From: Pseudomonadota bacterium
Lineage (GTDB): Bacteria > Pseudomonadota > Alphaproteobacteria > Rhizobiales > Hyphomicrobiaceae
DNA: 20,062 nucleotides
Assembly (NCBI GenBank): GCA_023410905.1
Contig: JAEYPL010000147.1
Location: 1 to 20,062, forward strand
Direction of reading: 5' to 3'
Numbering within the stretch: the stretch's first letter is position 1; the number at the start of each line of letters is the position of its first letter. The notes beneath the pieces were generated by a model. The model saw only the letters and a list, made by a program, of their open reading frames with translations, had not been told where the DNA came from and ran no database searches. This document shows, piece after piece, positions 7,401 through 15,651 of the stretch. The translations under genes were made by a program, and so were the position numbers.

Positions 7401-8603
7401 ATGACCGCCACCAGCAGCGCCGGCGCCCTTGCCGGCATCAAAGTGATCGATCTCACACGCGTGCTGGGAGGCCCGTTCGCGACGCAGCTTCTCTCCGATC
7501 ACGGCGCGGACGTGATCAAGCTCGAGCCGCCGCAGGGTGACGAGGTGCGCGACTGGGGCCCTCCTTTCCATGGCGAGGATGCCTCCTACTTCATCGGCAT
7601 CAACCGCAACAAGCGCTCGGTGGGTCTCGATCTCGCGCAGCCCGAGGGCCGCGAGGTGCTGCTGCGCCTGCTCGAGGGCGCCGACGTGCTCATCGAGAAT
7701 TTCAAGCCGGGCTCCATGGAAAAGTGGGGCATCGGCTACGACGAGCTGGCCAAGAAATTCCCGCGCCTCATCTACTGCAAGGTCTCGGGCTTCGGCGCCG
7801 AAGGACCGCTCGGCGGCTTTCCGGGCTATGATGCCATCGTCGGCGCCATGGCCGGCCACTACAGCGTCAACGGCAGCCCGGAATCGGGCCCCATGCGCAT
7901 CGGCCTTCCCGTCGTCGACATCACGACGGGCCTCTACTGCGTGATCGGCATCATGCTCGCCATGCACGAGCGCCACAGCTCCGGCAAAGGCCAGTTCATC
8001 GATGCCGCGCTCTACGACAGCGCGATGAGCCTCATGCACCCGCACACCGCGAACTATTTCCTCTCGGGCAAGATCCCTGGCCTCTCGGGCAATACGCACG
8101 GCAATCTCGCGCCTTACGGCATGTTCAAGACCAAGACGTGCAACGTCATGATCGGCGCTGGCAACAACCGCTCCTTCAAGCGCGTCTGCGAGGAACTCGG
8201 CGTGCCCGAGATGGCGGAAGATCCGCGCTTCGCGACCAATGGCGACCGCATCAAGCATCGCGATGAGCTGAACCGCATCCTCACCGAGCGGCTCGCTCAG
8301 GTCGATGGCCAGGAATTCGCGCTGAAGCTGCTGAAGGCGGGCCTGCCCTGCGGCCCGGTGCTGAACACGGCTGAAGCGCTGAACCATCCGCATGCCAAGG
8401 CCCGCGGCGCGATCGTCGAGTCCGACTGGTACAAGGGCATCGGCACGCCGGTGAAGCTCTCGCGTACGCCGGCAAGCGTGAAGGCGCCACCGCCGAAGTT
8501 CTCCCAGCACACGCGCCAGGTGCTCTCGGAGAACGGCTTCGACGAGGCCAGCATCGAGCGTCTCATCGCGGCCGGCGTGCTCGTGGAGAAGCGGCGCGCA
8601 TAA
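7401..8603 (+). CDS. Class III (CaiB/BaiF) CoA-transferase
   Basis: The enzyme moves CoA between organic acids through an aspartyl-CoA anhydride. The 400-residue protein covers the family's full length. It opens with the typical IKVIDLTRVLGGPFATQLLSD segment, followed by GADVIKLEPPQGDEVR. The catalytic aspartate is expected at D173 in VVDITTG, matching Asp169 of formyl-CoA transferase and CaiB. Other family blocks are YDAIVGAMAGH (143-153) and the C-terminal GLPCGPVLNTAEAL. The substrate pair cannot be told from sequence alone; formyl/oxalyl, succinyl/dicarboxylate and carnitine-type members all look alike. ATG 7401 has an AGGA upstream; the frame is open further 5' but without family similarity. 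Confidence 0.92.
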   Translation: MTATSSAGALAGIKVIDLTRVLGGPFATQLLSDHGADVIKLEPPQGDEVRDWGPPFHGEDASYFIGINRNKRSVGLDLAQPEGREVLLRLLEGADVLIENFKPGSMEKWGIGYDELAKKFPRLIYCKVSGFGAEGPLGGFPGYDAIVGAMAGHYSVNGSPESGPMRIGLPVVDITTGLYCVIGIMLAMHERHSSGKGQFIDAALYDSAMSLMHPHTANYFLSGKIPGLSGNTHGNLAPYGMFKTKTCNVMIGAGNNRSFKRVCEELGVPEMAEDPRFATNGDRIKHRDELNRILTERLAQVDGQEFALKLLKAGLPCGPVLNTAEALNHPHAKARGAIVESDWYKGIGTPVKLSRTPASVKAPPPKFSQHTRQVLSENGFDEASIERLIAAGVLVEKRRA

Positions 8604-8742
8604 TTCGCACGCCGTGTCTCCTCACTGTAATAACCAGTAATAATCCCACAAAGATTTACCCTCTCACCGCCGCATTTCAGCCACCGGGATTTCCAACCCT
8701 GACGGGGCTGAACGTGCGTCGGCGCGAGGTGCCGGCGAGTTT

Positions 8743-8768
8743 CCGTCTCTACATGCGGGGTGAGACGG
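8743..8768. other. Hairpin in the gap before the unknown membrane-protein gene
   Basis: CCGTCTC and GAGACGG form a 7-bp stem with a 12-base loop, midway between the CoA-transferase stop and the next start. The function is unknown. The rest of the 230-base gap shows no recognisable signal. Confidence 0.25.
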
Positions 8769-8834
8769 GGCAGGCGCTCAGCGCTGCAGCCGGGCCGGGG
8801 CATGGCCGGGCTGCCGAACGAGGGGTGTTTGCGT

Positions 8835-10094
8835 ATGAACCCGCCGTCTGGCCCGAATGAATGGGCCCGTCTGCAAGCTCGACCGGCCACGGCATCCTCT
8901 GCCGCGTCCACTGCTGCCGTGTCCACCCCGATGGAGGAGTTCATCTGGGAGAACAGGACCACGCCGGCGGAGATCGATGCGCCCGGAGCGGCGCGCTACG
9001 ACGAGGAGCCCGGCACGCATATCCTCATCGTATCCGACGAGGATCAGGAGCCAGCCGATTCCTGGCGTCGCCAGCTCATCAGCGCCCTCCACGACGTCGA
9101 TCGCGAGTCTCCCGACAACCGGGCGCAGCCAACTGAGCCGCCCCCCATTCCGCCCGCAGAGATCGAACGGCGCGCGCCGATTGCGTACGCTCCGAACCGC
9201 GCGGCGCGTATGAGCGCGCCAGCCCCGATCGTGCGGAGAACACCGCGCTATCGCATCGGCATTGGCCTACTGGGCATCACGGCGACAGCCGGTCTTCTTT
9301 CAACGGCACTCTCGCGTCCCGCAAACATTCCCGAGATGGCCGCGGGTGTCACGGCGCCAGGACCGATCATAACCGGCTCGCTCGTCACATCCGGCGCCGA
9401 GACCGAAGTATTCAAGCCCATCATCTTGAACTCACCGGTGCTGGTCCGCGAAGGGCTATCGTCCACGCTCGACGCAGCGACACCTGTAAGCCCCGTGATC
9501 GAGACCGTGCGCACAGTTCCTGTGCAATTGGGCACTCAACCTCATGCGGCGCTGCCTGCGGCTGAGGAAGCTCCGACCATAGCGCCATCTGCAGCACCGC
9601 TCGCATCGCATCAGCCATCACCGATACCGGCCCCGCCCGCGCTCGATCGCGACAGCATGGCCGCGCTCATCGCCAATCACCCCGCTGCACCGTCAGCGCC
9701 ACCTACCGCAGCTGTTGAGCCACCGGCCGCGCCTCCCCTGCCCGTACCGAAAGCACAGGCAAAGCCGGTGTCGACAAAACGCGCGAACAAGGCACCCGCC
9801 GCACGCGGCACACAGATATCGACGGCCTATGAGAAGGCGACGCCCGCAACGAAGCCCCAAGCGCAGAAGCGACGCGCTAATCCTGAGCGAAAGGCGGCGC
9901 AGAGATCAAAGACCGCGCAGAGCTCTCAGAGCAAACAGTGGGACACGCGCCGCCAGGGCCTGCGCACGAGCGCGCCGTCGTCGGAAGTGAAGGAAGTAGA
10001 ACCGTCAACGATGGTGAAGCTGCTGAAGTCACTCAATCCGTTTGCCTCGAAAGAAGAGTCTCAGGCGCGGCCAAAGAAGAATATCTTCGAGTGA
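8835..10094 (+). CDS. Unknown Pro/Ala-rich single-pass membrane protein
   Basis: I do not recognise this 419-residue protein. Residues 1-140 are polar and include an acidic stretch with THILIVSDEDQEP (61-73). Residues 141-159 form one hydrophobic helix preceded by Arg-rich VRRTPRYR, which suggests a cytoplasmic N-terminus. Beyond it is a long Pro/Ala-rich tract, then a Lys/Arg/Gln-rich segment, and a more compact end, VKLLKSLNPFASKEE. The layout is like TonB-type or SPOR-type spanning proteins, but no folded domain is visible. ATG 8835 has a GAGGGG about 10 bases upstream; GTG 8760 and ATG 8802 are alternatives. It is followed at 110 bases by the SnoaL-like gene. Confidence 0.7.
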   Translation: MNPPSGPNEWARLQARPATASSAASTAAVSTPMEEFIWENRTTPAEIDAPGAARYDEEPGTHILIVSDEDQEPADSWRRQLISALHDVDRESPDNRAQPTEPPPIPPAEIERRAPIAYAPNRAARMSAPAPIVRRTPRYRIGIGLLGITATAGLLSTALSRPANIPEMAAGVTAPGPIITGSLVTSGAETEVFKPIILNSPVLVREGLSSTLDAATPVSPVIETVRTVPVQLGTQPHAALPAAEEAPTIAPSAAPLASHQPSPIPAPPALDRDSMAALIANHPAAPSAPPTAAVEPPAAPPLPVPKAQAKPVSTKRANKAPAARGTQISTAYEKATPATKPQAQKRRANPERKAAQRSKTAQSSQSKQWDTRRQGLRTSAPSSEVKEVEPSTMVKLLKSLNPFASKEESQARPKKNIFE

Positions 10095-10203
10095 GGGATG
10101 GTCCGCGGCATCTCTGAACCGCATGGGGTGTTGACCTCGGCTGCCGGGCAGCGTTCAACGGAGACTAAGTCGCTCGACGACAGTCACCTTCCGGAGGATC
10201 GCC

Positions 10204-10674
10204 ATGGCACTCACGACGCTGCTCTCAGCCTTCACGGCTGCGGTCGAAAAGGGCGACGGCAATGCGCTCGCCGATTGCTTCACGGCCGACGGTGTCTATG
10301 ACGACTACTTCTTCGGTCCGAGCAAGCCCGGACGCGACGGCATCGTCGAAATGCTCGCGCACTTCTACGAGGGCGGTGAAAACTTCCGCTGGGACTTCTT
10401 CGATATCGTTGTGTCAGGCGACCTCGGATATGCGAGCTATCGCTTCAGCTATTCCTCGAAGCTGCCCGATGTGAAGGGCACGCGCGTCGTCTTCGAGGGC
10501 ATGAGCCGTTTCAGGCTCGAGGGCGGCAAGATCAAGCATTATGCCGAAGTCTTCGACCGCTCGATCCCGCTCGCGCAGCTCGACTTTGCACCCGAGCGCC
10601 TGAAGAAGATCGCGACGAAGTACGCATCAAATCTCAAAGCCACGCCGGCCATGGCGCGTCACGCGAAGGCGTGA
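10204..10674 (+). CDS. SnoaL/NTF2-like family protein
   Basis: This 156-residue protein has the NTF2-like layout: an N-terminal helix (LLSAFTAAVEKGDGNALADCFTADGVYDD) followed by GRDGIVEMLAHFYEGG and strands ending in FRLEGGKIKHYAEVFDR. Such folds serve as small enzymes (isomerases, cyclases, dehydratases) or ligand binders; this one has no assignable reaction. A strong GGAGG lies 7 bases before ATG 10204. The C-terminal 30 residues, Lys/Ala-rich, extend past the fold. Confidence 0.8.
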   Translation: MALTTLLSAFTAAVEKGDGNALADCFTADGVYDDYFFGPSKPGRDGIVEMLAHFYEGGENFRWDFFDIVVSGDLGYASYRFSYSSKLPDVKGTRVVFEGMSRFRLEGGKIKHYAEVFDRSIPLAQLDFAPERLKKIATKYASNLKATPAMARHAKA

Positions 10675-10691
10675 GCATGGGGAAGCTTTTC

Positions 10692-10743
10692 AGGTAGCGG
10701 CCGAAGGCCGCGAGGTGAGAGTGCGACCGCGAGGTAGCGGCCG
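10692..10743. repeat. Short direct repeat and hairpin at a convergent gene junction
   Basis: AGGTAGCGGCCG occurs at 10692-10703 and again at 10732-10743. The first copy lies within a perfect hairpin, GCGGCC-GAA-GGCCGC (10697-10711). The segment separates the convergent SnoaL-like and ridA genes and may stop transcription from both sides, although no T-run is present. Confidence 0.4.
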
Positions 10744-10786
10744 CGGCGCCAGTAGCCGAAGGCGTTGGCGTCCGCGGAAATAAAAA

Positions 10787-11170
10787 TTACTTGCCGGCGT
10801 AAGCGATCATCTCGATCTCGACGCGCGCGCCCATGGGCAGCCCCGCGACCTGGATCGTGGAGCGCGCCGGATAAGGCTCGCTCATGTACGTCGCATACAC
10901 GCCGTTGACCGCCTGGAAGTCGCCGAGGTCCATCAGGAAGATCGTCGTCTTCACGACATTGCCGAAACTGAGGCCAGCCGCTTCGAGGATCGCCTTCAGA
11001 TTCTCGAGGCACTGCTTCGCCTGCGCGGCGATATCGCCATCGACGAGCTTGCCCGTCGCCGCGTCGAGCGGGATCTGTCCCGAGATATGGACGTAGTCGC
11101 CGGAAGCGACAGCCGCGGAGTACGGCCCGATCGGCTTGCTCTTCGGTGTCGTGATCGCTTTGCGAGTCAT
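10787..11170 (-). CDS. RidA family enamine/imine deaminase
   Basis: RidA proteins hydrolyse reactive 2-aminoacrylate and related imines released by PLP enzymes. The 127-residue length is typical. The protein shows IGPYSAAV near the N-terminus, ISGQIPLD, and PARSTIQVAGLPMGARVEIE near the end. R103 in PARS corresponds to the catalytic Arg105 of E. coli RidA, and E118 to its Glu120, so deaminase activity is likely. It lies downstream of mdh on the same strand, with a palindromic element in the 156-base gap. The ATG has an AAGGA about 10 bases upstream. Confidence 0.92.
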   Translation of the reverse strand: MTRKAITTPKSKPIGPYSAAVASGDYVHISGQIPLDAATGKLVDGDIAAQAKQCLENLKAILEAAGLSFGNVVKTTIFLMDLGDFQAVNGVYATYMSEPYPARSTIQVAGLPMGARVEIEMIAYAGK

Positions 11171-11200
11171 GTGGTCAGCGTCCTTGAAATGCGCCGCTTC

Positions 11201-11320
11201 TTCTCCTTCTCCCCGCGTGCGGGGAGAAGGTCGGGATGAGGGGCGGGAGCTTGCGCAAGCGTCTGCGACTGCCGCCGCCCCTCACCCTTTTCCCTCTCCT
11301 CGTAAGAACGGGGAGAGGGA
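11201..11320. repeat. RIME-like palindromic element, copy 3 (mdh/ridA gap)
   Basis: The left hairpin is a perfect 12-bp stem, CCTTCTCCCCGC (11205-11216) with GCGGGGAGAAGG (11219-11230). The right hairpin is TCCCTCTCC...GGGAGAGGGA (11291-11320) with one internal mismatch. The joint GGTCGGGATGAGGGGCGG matches the other copies in layout and orientation. It fills most of the gap between mdh and ridA and could end or process their shared transcript. Confidence 0.88.
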
Positions 11321-11326
11321 ATTAAT

Positions 11327-12289
11327 TCAACCAAGCTGCGGCGCGATCTTCACGCACGCATCGACGAGGCCCTGCACCGAGGCGACCGACTTCTCGAACA
11401 TCGCCTTCTCGGCATCGTTGAGCGAGATTTCGACGATCTTCTCGACGCCATTCGCGCCGATCACTACCGGCACACCGACATACATGTCCTTCACGCCATA
11501 CTGCCCGGTGAGGTACGCAGCGCACGGCAGGATGCGGCGCTTGTCCTTGAGATAGCTCTCGGCCATCTGGATCGCCGACGACGCCGGCGCATAGAACGCC
11601 GAACCGGTCTTGAGCAGCCCGACGATCTCACCACCGCCCTTGCGCGTACGGTCGACGATGGAGTCGAGCTTCTCCTGGCTGATCCAGCCCATCTTCACGA
11701 GATCGGGAAGCGGCACGCCGCCAACCGCCGAGTAGCGCACGAGCGGCACCATGTCGTCGCCGTGACCGCCGAGCACGAATGCCGTCACGTCCTCGACCGA
11801 AACCTTCATCTCCTCGGCGAGGAAGTAGCGGAAGCGGCCCGTGTCGAGCACGCCCGCCATGCCGATCACCTTGTTCTTCGGTAGGCCGCATGCCTTCTGC
11901 AGCGCCCAAACCATCGCGTCGAGCGGGTTCGTGATGCAGATGACGAAGGCATTCGGGCAGTACTGCTTGATGCCCGCGCCGACCGACTCCATGACCTTGA
12001 GGTTGATGCCGAGCAGATCATCGCGGCTCATGCCGGGCTTGCGCGGCACGCCGGCCGTCACGATCACCACGTCCGCGCCTGCGATGTCGGCATAGGAGCT
12101 CGTGCCCTTCATGGCCGAATCGAAGCCCTCGACCGCGCCCGACTGCATGAGATCGAGGCCCTTGCCGGCGGGAACACCTTCCGCGATGTCGAACAGCACG
12201 ACGTCGCCGAGTTCCTTGAGGCCAACGAGATGGGCAAGCGTGCCGCCGATCATGCCGGCGCCGACGAGGGCGATCTTGGTGCGCGCCAT
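11327..12289 (-). CDS. mdh: Malate dehydrogenase (LDH-like type)
   Basis: The enzyme oxidises malate to oxaloacetate with NAD in the TCA cycle. The 320-residue protein has the nucleotide-binding GAGMIGG (residues 10-16) with D34 set to bind the NAD ribose. The substrate arginines are R83 (in VPRKPGMSR), R89 and R152, and the catalytic pair is D149 and H176 (in GGHGDDMVP). R83 rather than Gln marks malate over lactate specificity. This lactate-dehydrogenase-like form is the usual alphaproteobacterial Mdh. The frame is open for 84 codons upstream, but ATG 12289 has an AAGGAG and begins the Rossmann fold. In many Rhizobiales mdh precedes sucCD; here the palindromic element and ridA follow instead. 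Confidence 0.96.
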   Translation of the reverse strand: MARTKIALVGAGMIGGTLAHLVGLKELGDVVLFDIAEGVPAGKGLDLMQSGAVEGFDSAMKGTSSYADIAGADVVIVTAGVPRKPGMSRDDLLGINLKVMESVGAGIKQYCPNAFVICITNPLDAMVWALQKACGLPKNKVIGMAGVLDTGRFRYFLAEEMKVSVEDVTAFVLGGHGDDMVPLVRYSAVGGVPLPDLVKMGWISQEKLDSIVDRTRKGGGEIVGLLKTGSAFYAPASSAIQMAESYLKDKRRILPCAAYLTGQYGVKDMYVGVPVVIGANGVEKIVEISLNDAEKAMFEKSVASVQGLVDACVKIAPQLG

Positions 12290-12380
12290 GGTGAGTGTCT
12301 CCTTCGCGAGAAATCGAGGGTGGAATGGGTGGCAATGCGCAGAGCGTCGGTCGGGCCGGTGCGGCGGCATCGTCGGCGTC

Positions 12381-12409
12381 GACTTAGCGGGAAATGCCCG
12401 GTCCGGCAA
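12381..12409 (-). promoter_or_regulatory. Candidate mdh promoter
   Basis: On the minus strand TTGCCG (12404-12409) and TAAGTC (12381-12386) are 17 bases apart. The mRNA leader would be about 85 bases. The match is moderate, and it is the best pair I see between the terminator at 12474-12500 and the mdh start. Confidence 0.35.
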
Positions 12410-12473
12410 GGTTGTCCGAGGCGGTTCCGCCCTGCTGCCGCAGCATTGGGCATGATGGCCCGAGGCGGACGCG

Positions 12474-12500
12474 AAAAGGGCCCGGCGCGATGCCGGGCCC
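12474..12500 (-). terminator. Intrinsic terminator of the secreted-protein gene
   Basis: A perfect 9-bp stem (GGGCCCGGC with GCCGGGCCC, 5-base loop) is followed on the minus strand by TTTT. It lies 34 bases past the stop of the gene starting at 13304 and shields mdh from read-through. Confidence 0.8.
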
Positions 12501-12533
12501 GGATAACACGGATAATATGTCGTCACCGGTCCT

Positions 12534-13304
12534 CTACGCACGGCAGGGATTTGCCGACACCGTGCACGTGAACGTGCCCTTCCACGTGCAGCTCTCCTTG
12601 CGGTTCTTCGCGTTGTGCGAGCTCGCGTACTTCTGGCCGAGGGTCTCCGCCACGCCGTGCTCCCAGGCCGTCCACGCCGTGCCGATGCCGCCGGTCTTCG
12701 TCACCGCCAAAGTGCGGGTGGCCGTGACCTTCTTGCTGGAGCACTGCGCAAGGGGCTTGCTGTCGGGAATGGGCTTGCCACCGCCGGTCGGCTTGCCGGA
12801 CGGCAGCGGCTTTCCGCCGCCTGTGGGCTTGCCGTCATCCTTGTCCTTGTTCAGCTCGCTGATGTGACGGCCGGTGCGGCCCTTCGCGCCGGTGGTCGTC
12901 GGCGCCTTGCCGAGGCAGGCTTCCTTGAGCGGCACCCAGCTCGAGATCTTGGGCGAACCCTTCACCTCGGCCATGTACTTCGTATCGACGTCGGTCGTGA
13001 TCTTGAACTTGTGCGTGAGCGTGGCGATCCAGTTGCCCGTCGGGCCCTTGATCGCGTTGGCCGGCATGAGACCCGTCTTGCCGCCGCTGCTGTTGCGGAT
13101 GACGAAGTTGACGACGCCGGGACCATCGGTATGCGCCCAGGCCTTCAGAGTCACGATACGCGGGCAAAGATTGCCGCCGTTGTCGGTGAAGCCCATCTGG
13201 ACACTTGAGATATTGCCCGCCGATGCGCCAGTTGCCAGCGCGGCGAGAGAGGCGGCGGCTATTCCAGTGAGGAACGTGTGGCGATCAAGAATTGAGCGGA
13301 ACAT
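12534..13304 (-). CDS. Secreted two-domain protein of unknown function
   Basis: I do not recognise the family. The 256-residue protein starts with a signal peptide (residues 1-29, a hydrophobic core ending in GASA, then GN). An N-terminal domain (about 30-135) has two cysteines, C47 and C130, that could pair. A Gly/Lys/Pro linker (158-183) contains GKPTGGGKP twice. A C-terminal domain (about 186-256) has four cysteines (C188, C239, C247, C254). The signal and even cysteine counts fit an exported, disulfide-bonded protein. ATG 13304 has GGAG about 8 bases before it; 40 codons of open frame upstream are ignored. It has its own terminator and probably its own promoter. The 218-base gap upstream shows no clear feature. 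Confidence 0.8.
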   Translation of the reverse strand: MFRSILDRHTFLTGIAAASLAALATGASAGNISSVQMGFTDNGGNLCPRIVTLKAWAHTDGPGVVNFVIRNSSGGKTGLMPANAIKGPTGNWIATLTHKFKITTDVDTKYMAEVKGSPKISSWVPLKEACLGKAPTTTGAKGRTGRHISELNKDKDDGKPTGGGKPLPSGKPTGGGKPIPDSKPLAQCSSKKVTATRTLAVTKTGGIGTAWTAWEHGVAETLGQKYASSHNAKNRKESCTWKGTFTCTVSANPCRA

Positions 13305-13522
13305 TAAAATTCTCCGTCGGCTCGAGAGGCGGGGCCGAGGGGAAAATTGCGGCCCGATACGCCTCTGTCGCTGCGGCCCGGAGAAAGGTTCAAAGAGATT
13401 CACGATCACGGTCGCCGACGGCATGGTGCCGAAGGCGCGTCAGAACGGGTCTGCTGCCCCAGCAACGGGCGATAACCCCTCTTCATGAGCGCGCGACCGC
13501 GCGCCGGCATTAGGCCGACCTA

Positions 13523-14641
13523 CTAAGCAAGACTCTCAAACAGCCGCTTCTGCAGCATCATGCGCGGCACGAGCGACGAGATGAAGAGGTGCTCCTGCAG
13601 CGTATGGGCACCATTCCCGTCGACGCCGAGACCGTCGAGCGTCGGCACCTTGTGCGCGGTGAAATTGCCGTCGCTGCCGCCACCCGTCGAAAGGTCGTGC
13701 AGCTCGAAGCCGAGCTCGGCGGCGATCCCCTTGGCGTGCGCGAAGAGCGCAGCGATCCCCGCATTCTTCTCGAACGGCGGCCGGTTGAGACCGCCTTCGA
13801 TGATGAGCTGAACGGCCGGATTGTGCGGCTTGAGGGCTTTGAGGCGCGCGTCGAACTCCTGGCCATCGGCAAAGCTCAGAACACGCATGTCGATCGTCGC
13901 CGTGCAGTGCTCGGGCACGACGTTGTCCGCCGTACCGCCCTGTATGCGTCCGATGTTGAACGTGACACCGCGCTTGTAGTCCGTCCAGCTATCGATCGTC
14001 GCGACCTGGCGCGCAACCTCGGTGATCGCATTGAGGCCTTCCTGATGCTTGCTGCCGGCGTGCGCCGGACGGCCACGTGCGCTCATGACATAGCGGCCGA
14101 CACCCTTGCGGCCCGTCACGATACGGCCACCGTCACGCGCCGGCTCGGTGACGAGTACGTACTTCGCGCGCTCGGCCTCGGCCTCGATGAGGCTCCGCGA
14201 CGTGATGCTGCCGGTCTCCTCGTCCGAGACGTACAGAAAGCGAATGGGGAGGCCGTTCGGCGTCGGTCCCGCAGCAATGGCGCGATAGGCGCAAAGCGCG
14301 ATGTAGGCCCCGCCCTTCATGTCGTAGATGCCTGGGCCATAGGCCTTGTCGCCCTCGACCCGAAAGGGGAGATCCTTCGCGAGCGTGCCCTTGGGATGCA
14401 CCGTATCGAGAAGGCAGAGGACGAGGATGCCGGGGCCGTCGCCACCCCAGGCCGAGGTGATGCGCAGATGGTCGCCGCGGCCCTTGGTGCCGGGAATGCG
14501 CTCGACCGTGGCGCCTGCCGCCTCGTAGTCGGCGGCGCACTTCGACATCATGCGATTTACGCCCTCGACATCGGCCGTCTGGCTCTCGATGTCGACCCAG
14601 GTCTTGAGGCCCGCGAGAATTTCCTCAGCCGTGATGTCCAT
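13523..14641 (-). CDS. M20 family peptidase (CPG2-like), first metal His replaced
   Basis: M20 peptidases remove C-terminal or acyl-linked amino acids using two zinc ions. The 372-residue protein resembles glutamate carboxypeptidase CPG2. D79 (in LLDTV), bridging D107 (in GIYDMKGG), E141/E142 (in SDEETGS), E166 (in VTEP), dimer-domain H194 and H346 (in GNGAHT) are all present. The first zinc ligand, normally His in an HxDTV motif, is leucine here (L77, codon CTT at 14411-14413). CTT is one base from the His codon CAT. The frame is otherwise intact, so this is either a real change that may impair activity or a base error. ATG 14641 has a GAGGGAG upstream. The gene lies 72 bases after the EamA transporter gene and is probably co-transcribed with it. 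Confidence 0.88.
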   Translation of the reverse strand: MDITAEEILAGLKTWVDIESQTADVEGVNRMMSKCAADYEAAGATVERIPGTKGRGDHLRITSAWGGDGPGILVLCLLDTVHPKGTLAKDLPFRVEGDKAYGPGIYDMKGGAYIALCAYRAIAAGPTPNGLPIRFLYVSDEETGSITSRSLIEAEAERAKYVLVTEPARDGGRIVTGRKGVGRYVMSARGRPAHAGSKHQEGLNAITEVARQVATIDSWTDYKRGVTFNIGRIQGGTADNVVPEHCTATIDMRVLSFADGQEFDARLKALKPHNPAVQLIIEGGLNRPPFEKNAGIAALFAHAKGIAAELGFELHDLSTGGGSDGNFTAHKVPTLDGLGVDGNGAHTLQEHLFISSLVPRMMLQKRLFESLA

Positions 14642-14713
14642 GCCCCGTACTCCCTCGAAGAGCGCCCCGTTGCCATCTGTCTTAGCGGGTCGCGCGCACG
14701 TGGCCACTCACGT

Positions 14714-15619
14714 TTACGCGCGGCCTTTCGGCGCAATCCGCGCTTCCCTCCACGTGACAAACAGCGTCGAGCCGACGATGAGGGCGGCGCCGAGCCACGT
14801 CGACCAGCCCGGGATCTCACTGAAGAAGATGAAGCCCCAGGCGACCATCCAGAGGAGCCGCACATAGTCCGCGGGCATGAGGATGCTGGCCTCCGTCATC
14901 TTGAGGGCCTGCACGTAGCAGTAGTTTCCGATGGCGGCGACGACCCCCATGCCGATCAGTGCGATCCAGGCCTCGGTGCTCGGCATAACCCAGACGGGAA
15001 TGGTCGCCAATCCCGCGATCGGCGCGATCATGAGTGGCTGGTAGAAGGAGATCGTGATCGGGCTATCGAAGCGCGTGAGGTCTTTGGCGATGAGCAGCGA
15101 CATCGCCCACAGGATGCTCGATCCAACCGCAGCGATGGCCGCAAGCGAGATCGTCTCGAACCCCGGCTTCAGTACGACAACGGCGCCGAGCAGCCCGAGC
15201 ACGACGGCGCTTGCACGCACGACACCAACCGTCTCTCGGAAGTACAGCGCCGCGCCGATGGTGATGAAGATCGGCGTCGTGAAACTCAGCACGCCCGCGT
15301 CGGCAAGCGGCATGTTGGCGAGCGCGTAGTACCACGTCCACATGGATGCTACGCCGATGGCCCCGCGCACGATCTGCAGTGAGAGATTGTTCGTGCGCCA
15401 TGCCATTTGGCCGGGCCGGAAGACGAACGGCGCGGTCATCAGCAGCGTGAACACGGCGCGCAGGAACACCACCTCGATCGAGGGCAGATGAGCCCCGACA
15501 TAGCGGACGCCGAGATGCAGCAGGGACGAGTTGAACCCCGCGAACAGCATGAGGAGGACGGCAGCAACGACGGTATTCCGTCCGGCCGAGCCCACCGCGG
15601 CGGCTTCATGGCCGGTCAT
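14714..15619 (-). CDS. EamA-type (DMT superfamily) transporter
   Basis: This 301-residue inner-membrane protein has ten hydrophobic helices in two EamA repeats. The first repeat runs about 15-150, with VVFLRAVFTLLMTAPFVF and MWTWYYALANMPLADAGVLSF. The second runs from about 165 to the end, with SSILWAMSLLIAKDL and YVQALKMTEASILMPADYVRLLW. Family members export or import metabolites such as amino acids; the substrate here is unknown. The linked M20 peptidase hints at amino-acid or peptide derivatives. A tiny ORF with a strong ribosome site lies just upstream. Confidence 0.9.
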   Translation of the reverse strand: MTGHEAAAVGSAGRNTVVAAVLLMLFAGFNSSLLHLGVRYVGAHLPSIEVVFLRAVFTLLMTAPFVFRPGQMAWRTNNLSLQIVRGAIGVASMWTWYYALANMPLADAGVLSFTTPIFITIGAALYFRETVGVVRASAVVLGLLGAVVVLKPGFETISLAAIAAVGSSILWAMSLLIAKDLTRFDSPITISFYQPLMIAPIAGLATIPVWVMPSTEAWIALIGMGVVAAIGNYCYVQALKMTEASILMPADYVRLLWMVAWGFIFFSEIPGWSTWLGAALIVGSTLFVTWREARIAPKGRA

Positions 15620-15651
15620 TTTCCCTCATCCTGCCTGTATCGCGCCTGCCT

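Noticed and set aside
7365..8510. Minus-strand ORF of 381 codons
   Set aside because: It is antisense to the CoA-transferase gene; its composition is Arg/His/Ala-rich without domains.
12290..12541. 84-codon N-terminal extension of Mdh
   Set aside because: The extension has no similarity to Mdh, contains the terminator hairpin of the neighbouring gene, and ATG 12289 has a good ribosome site.
13589..15382. Plus-strand ORF of 597 codons
   Set aside because: It crosses the M20 and EamA genes in antisense; no domain is recognisable.
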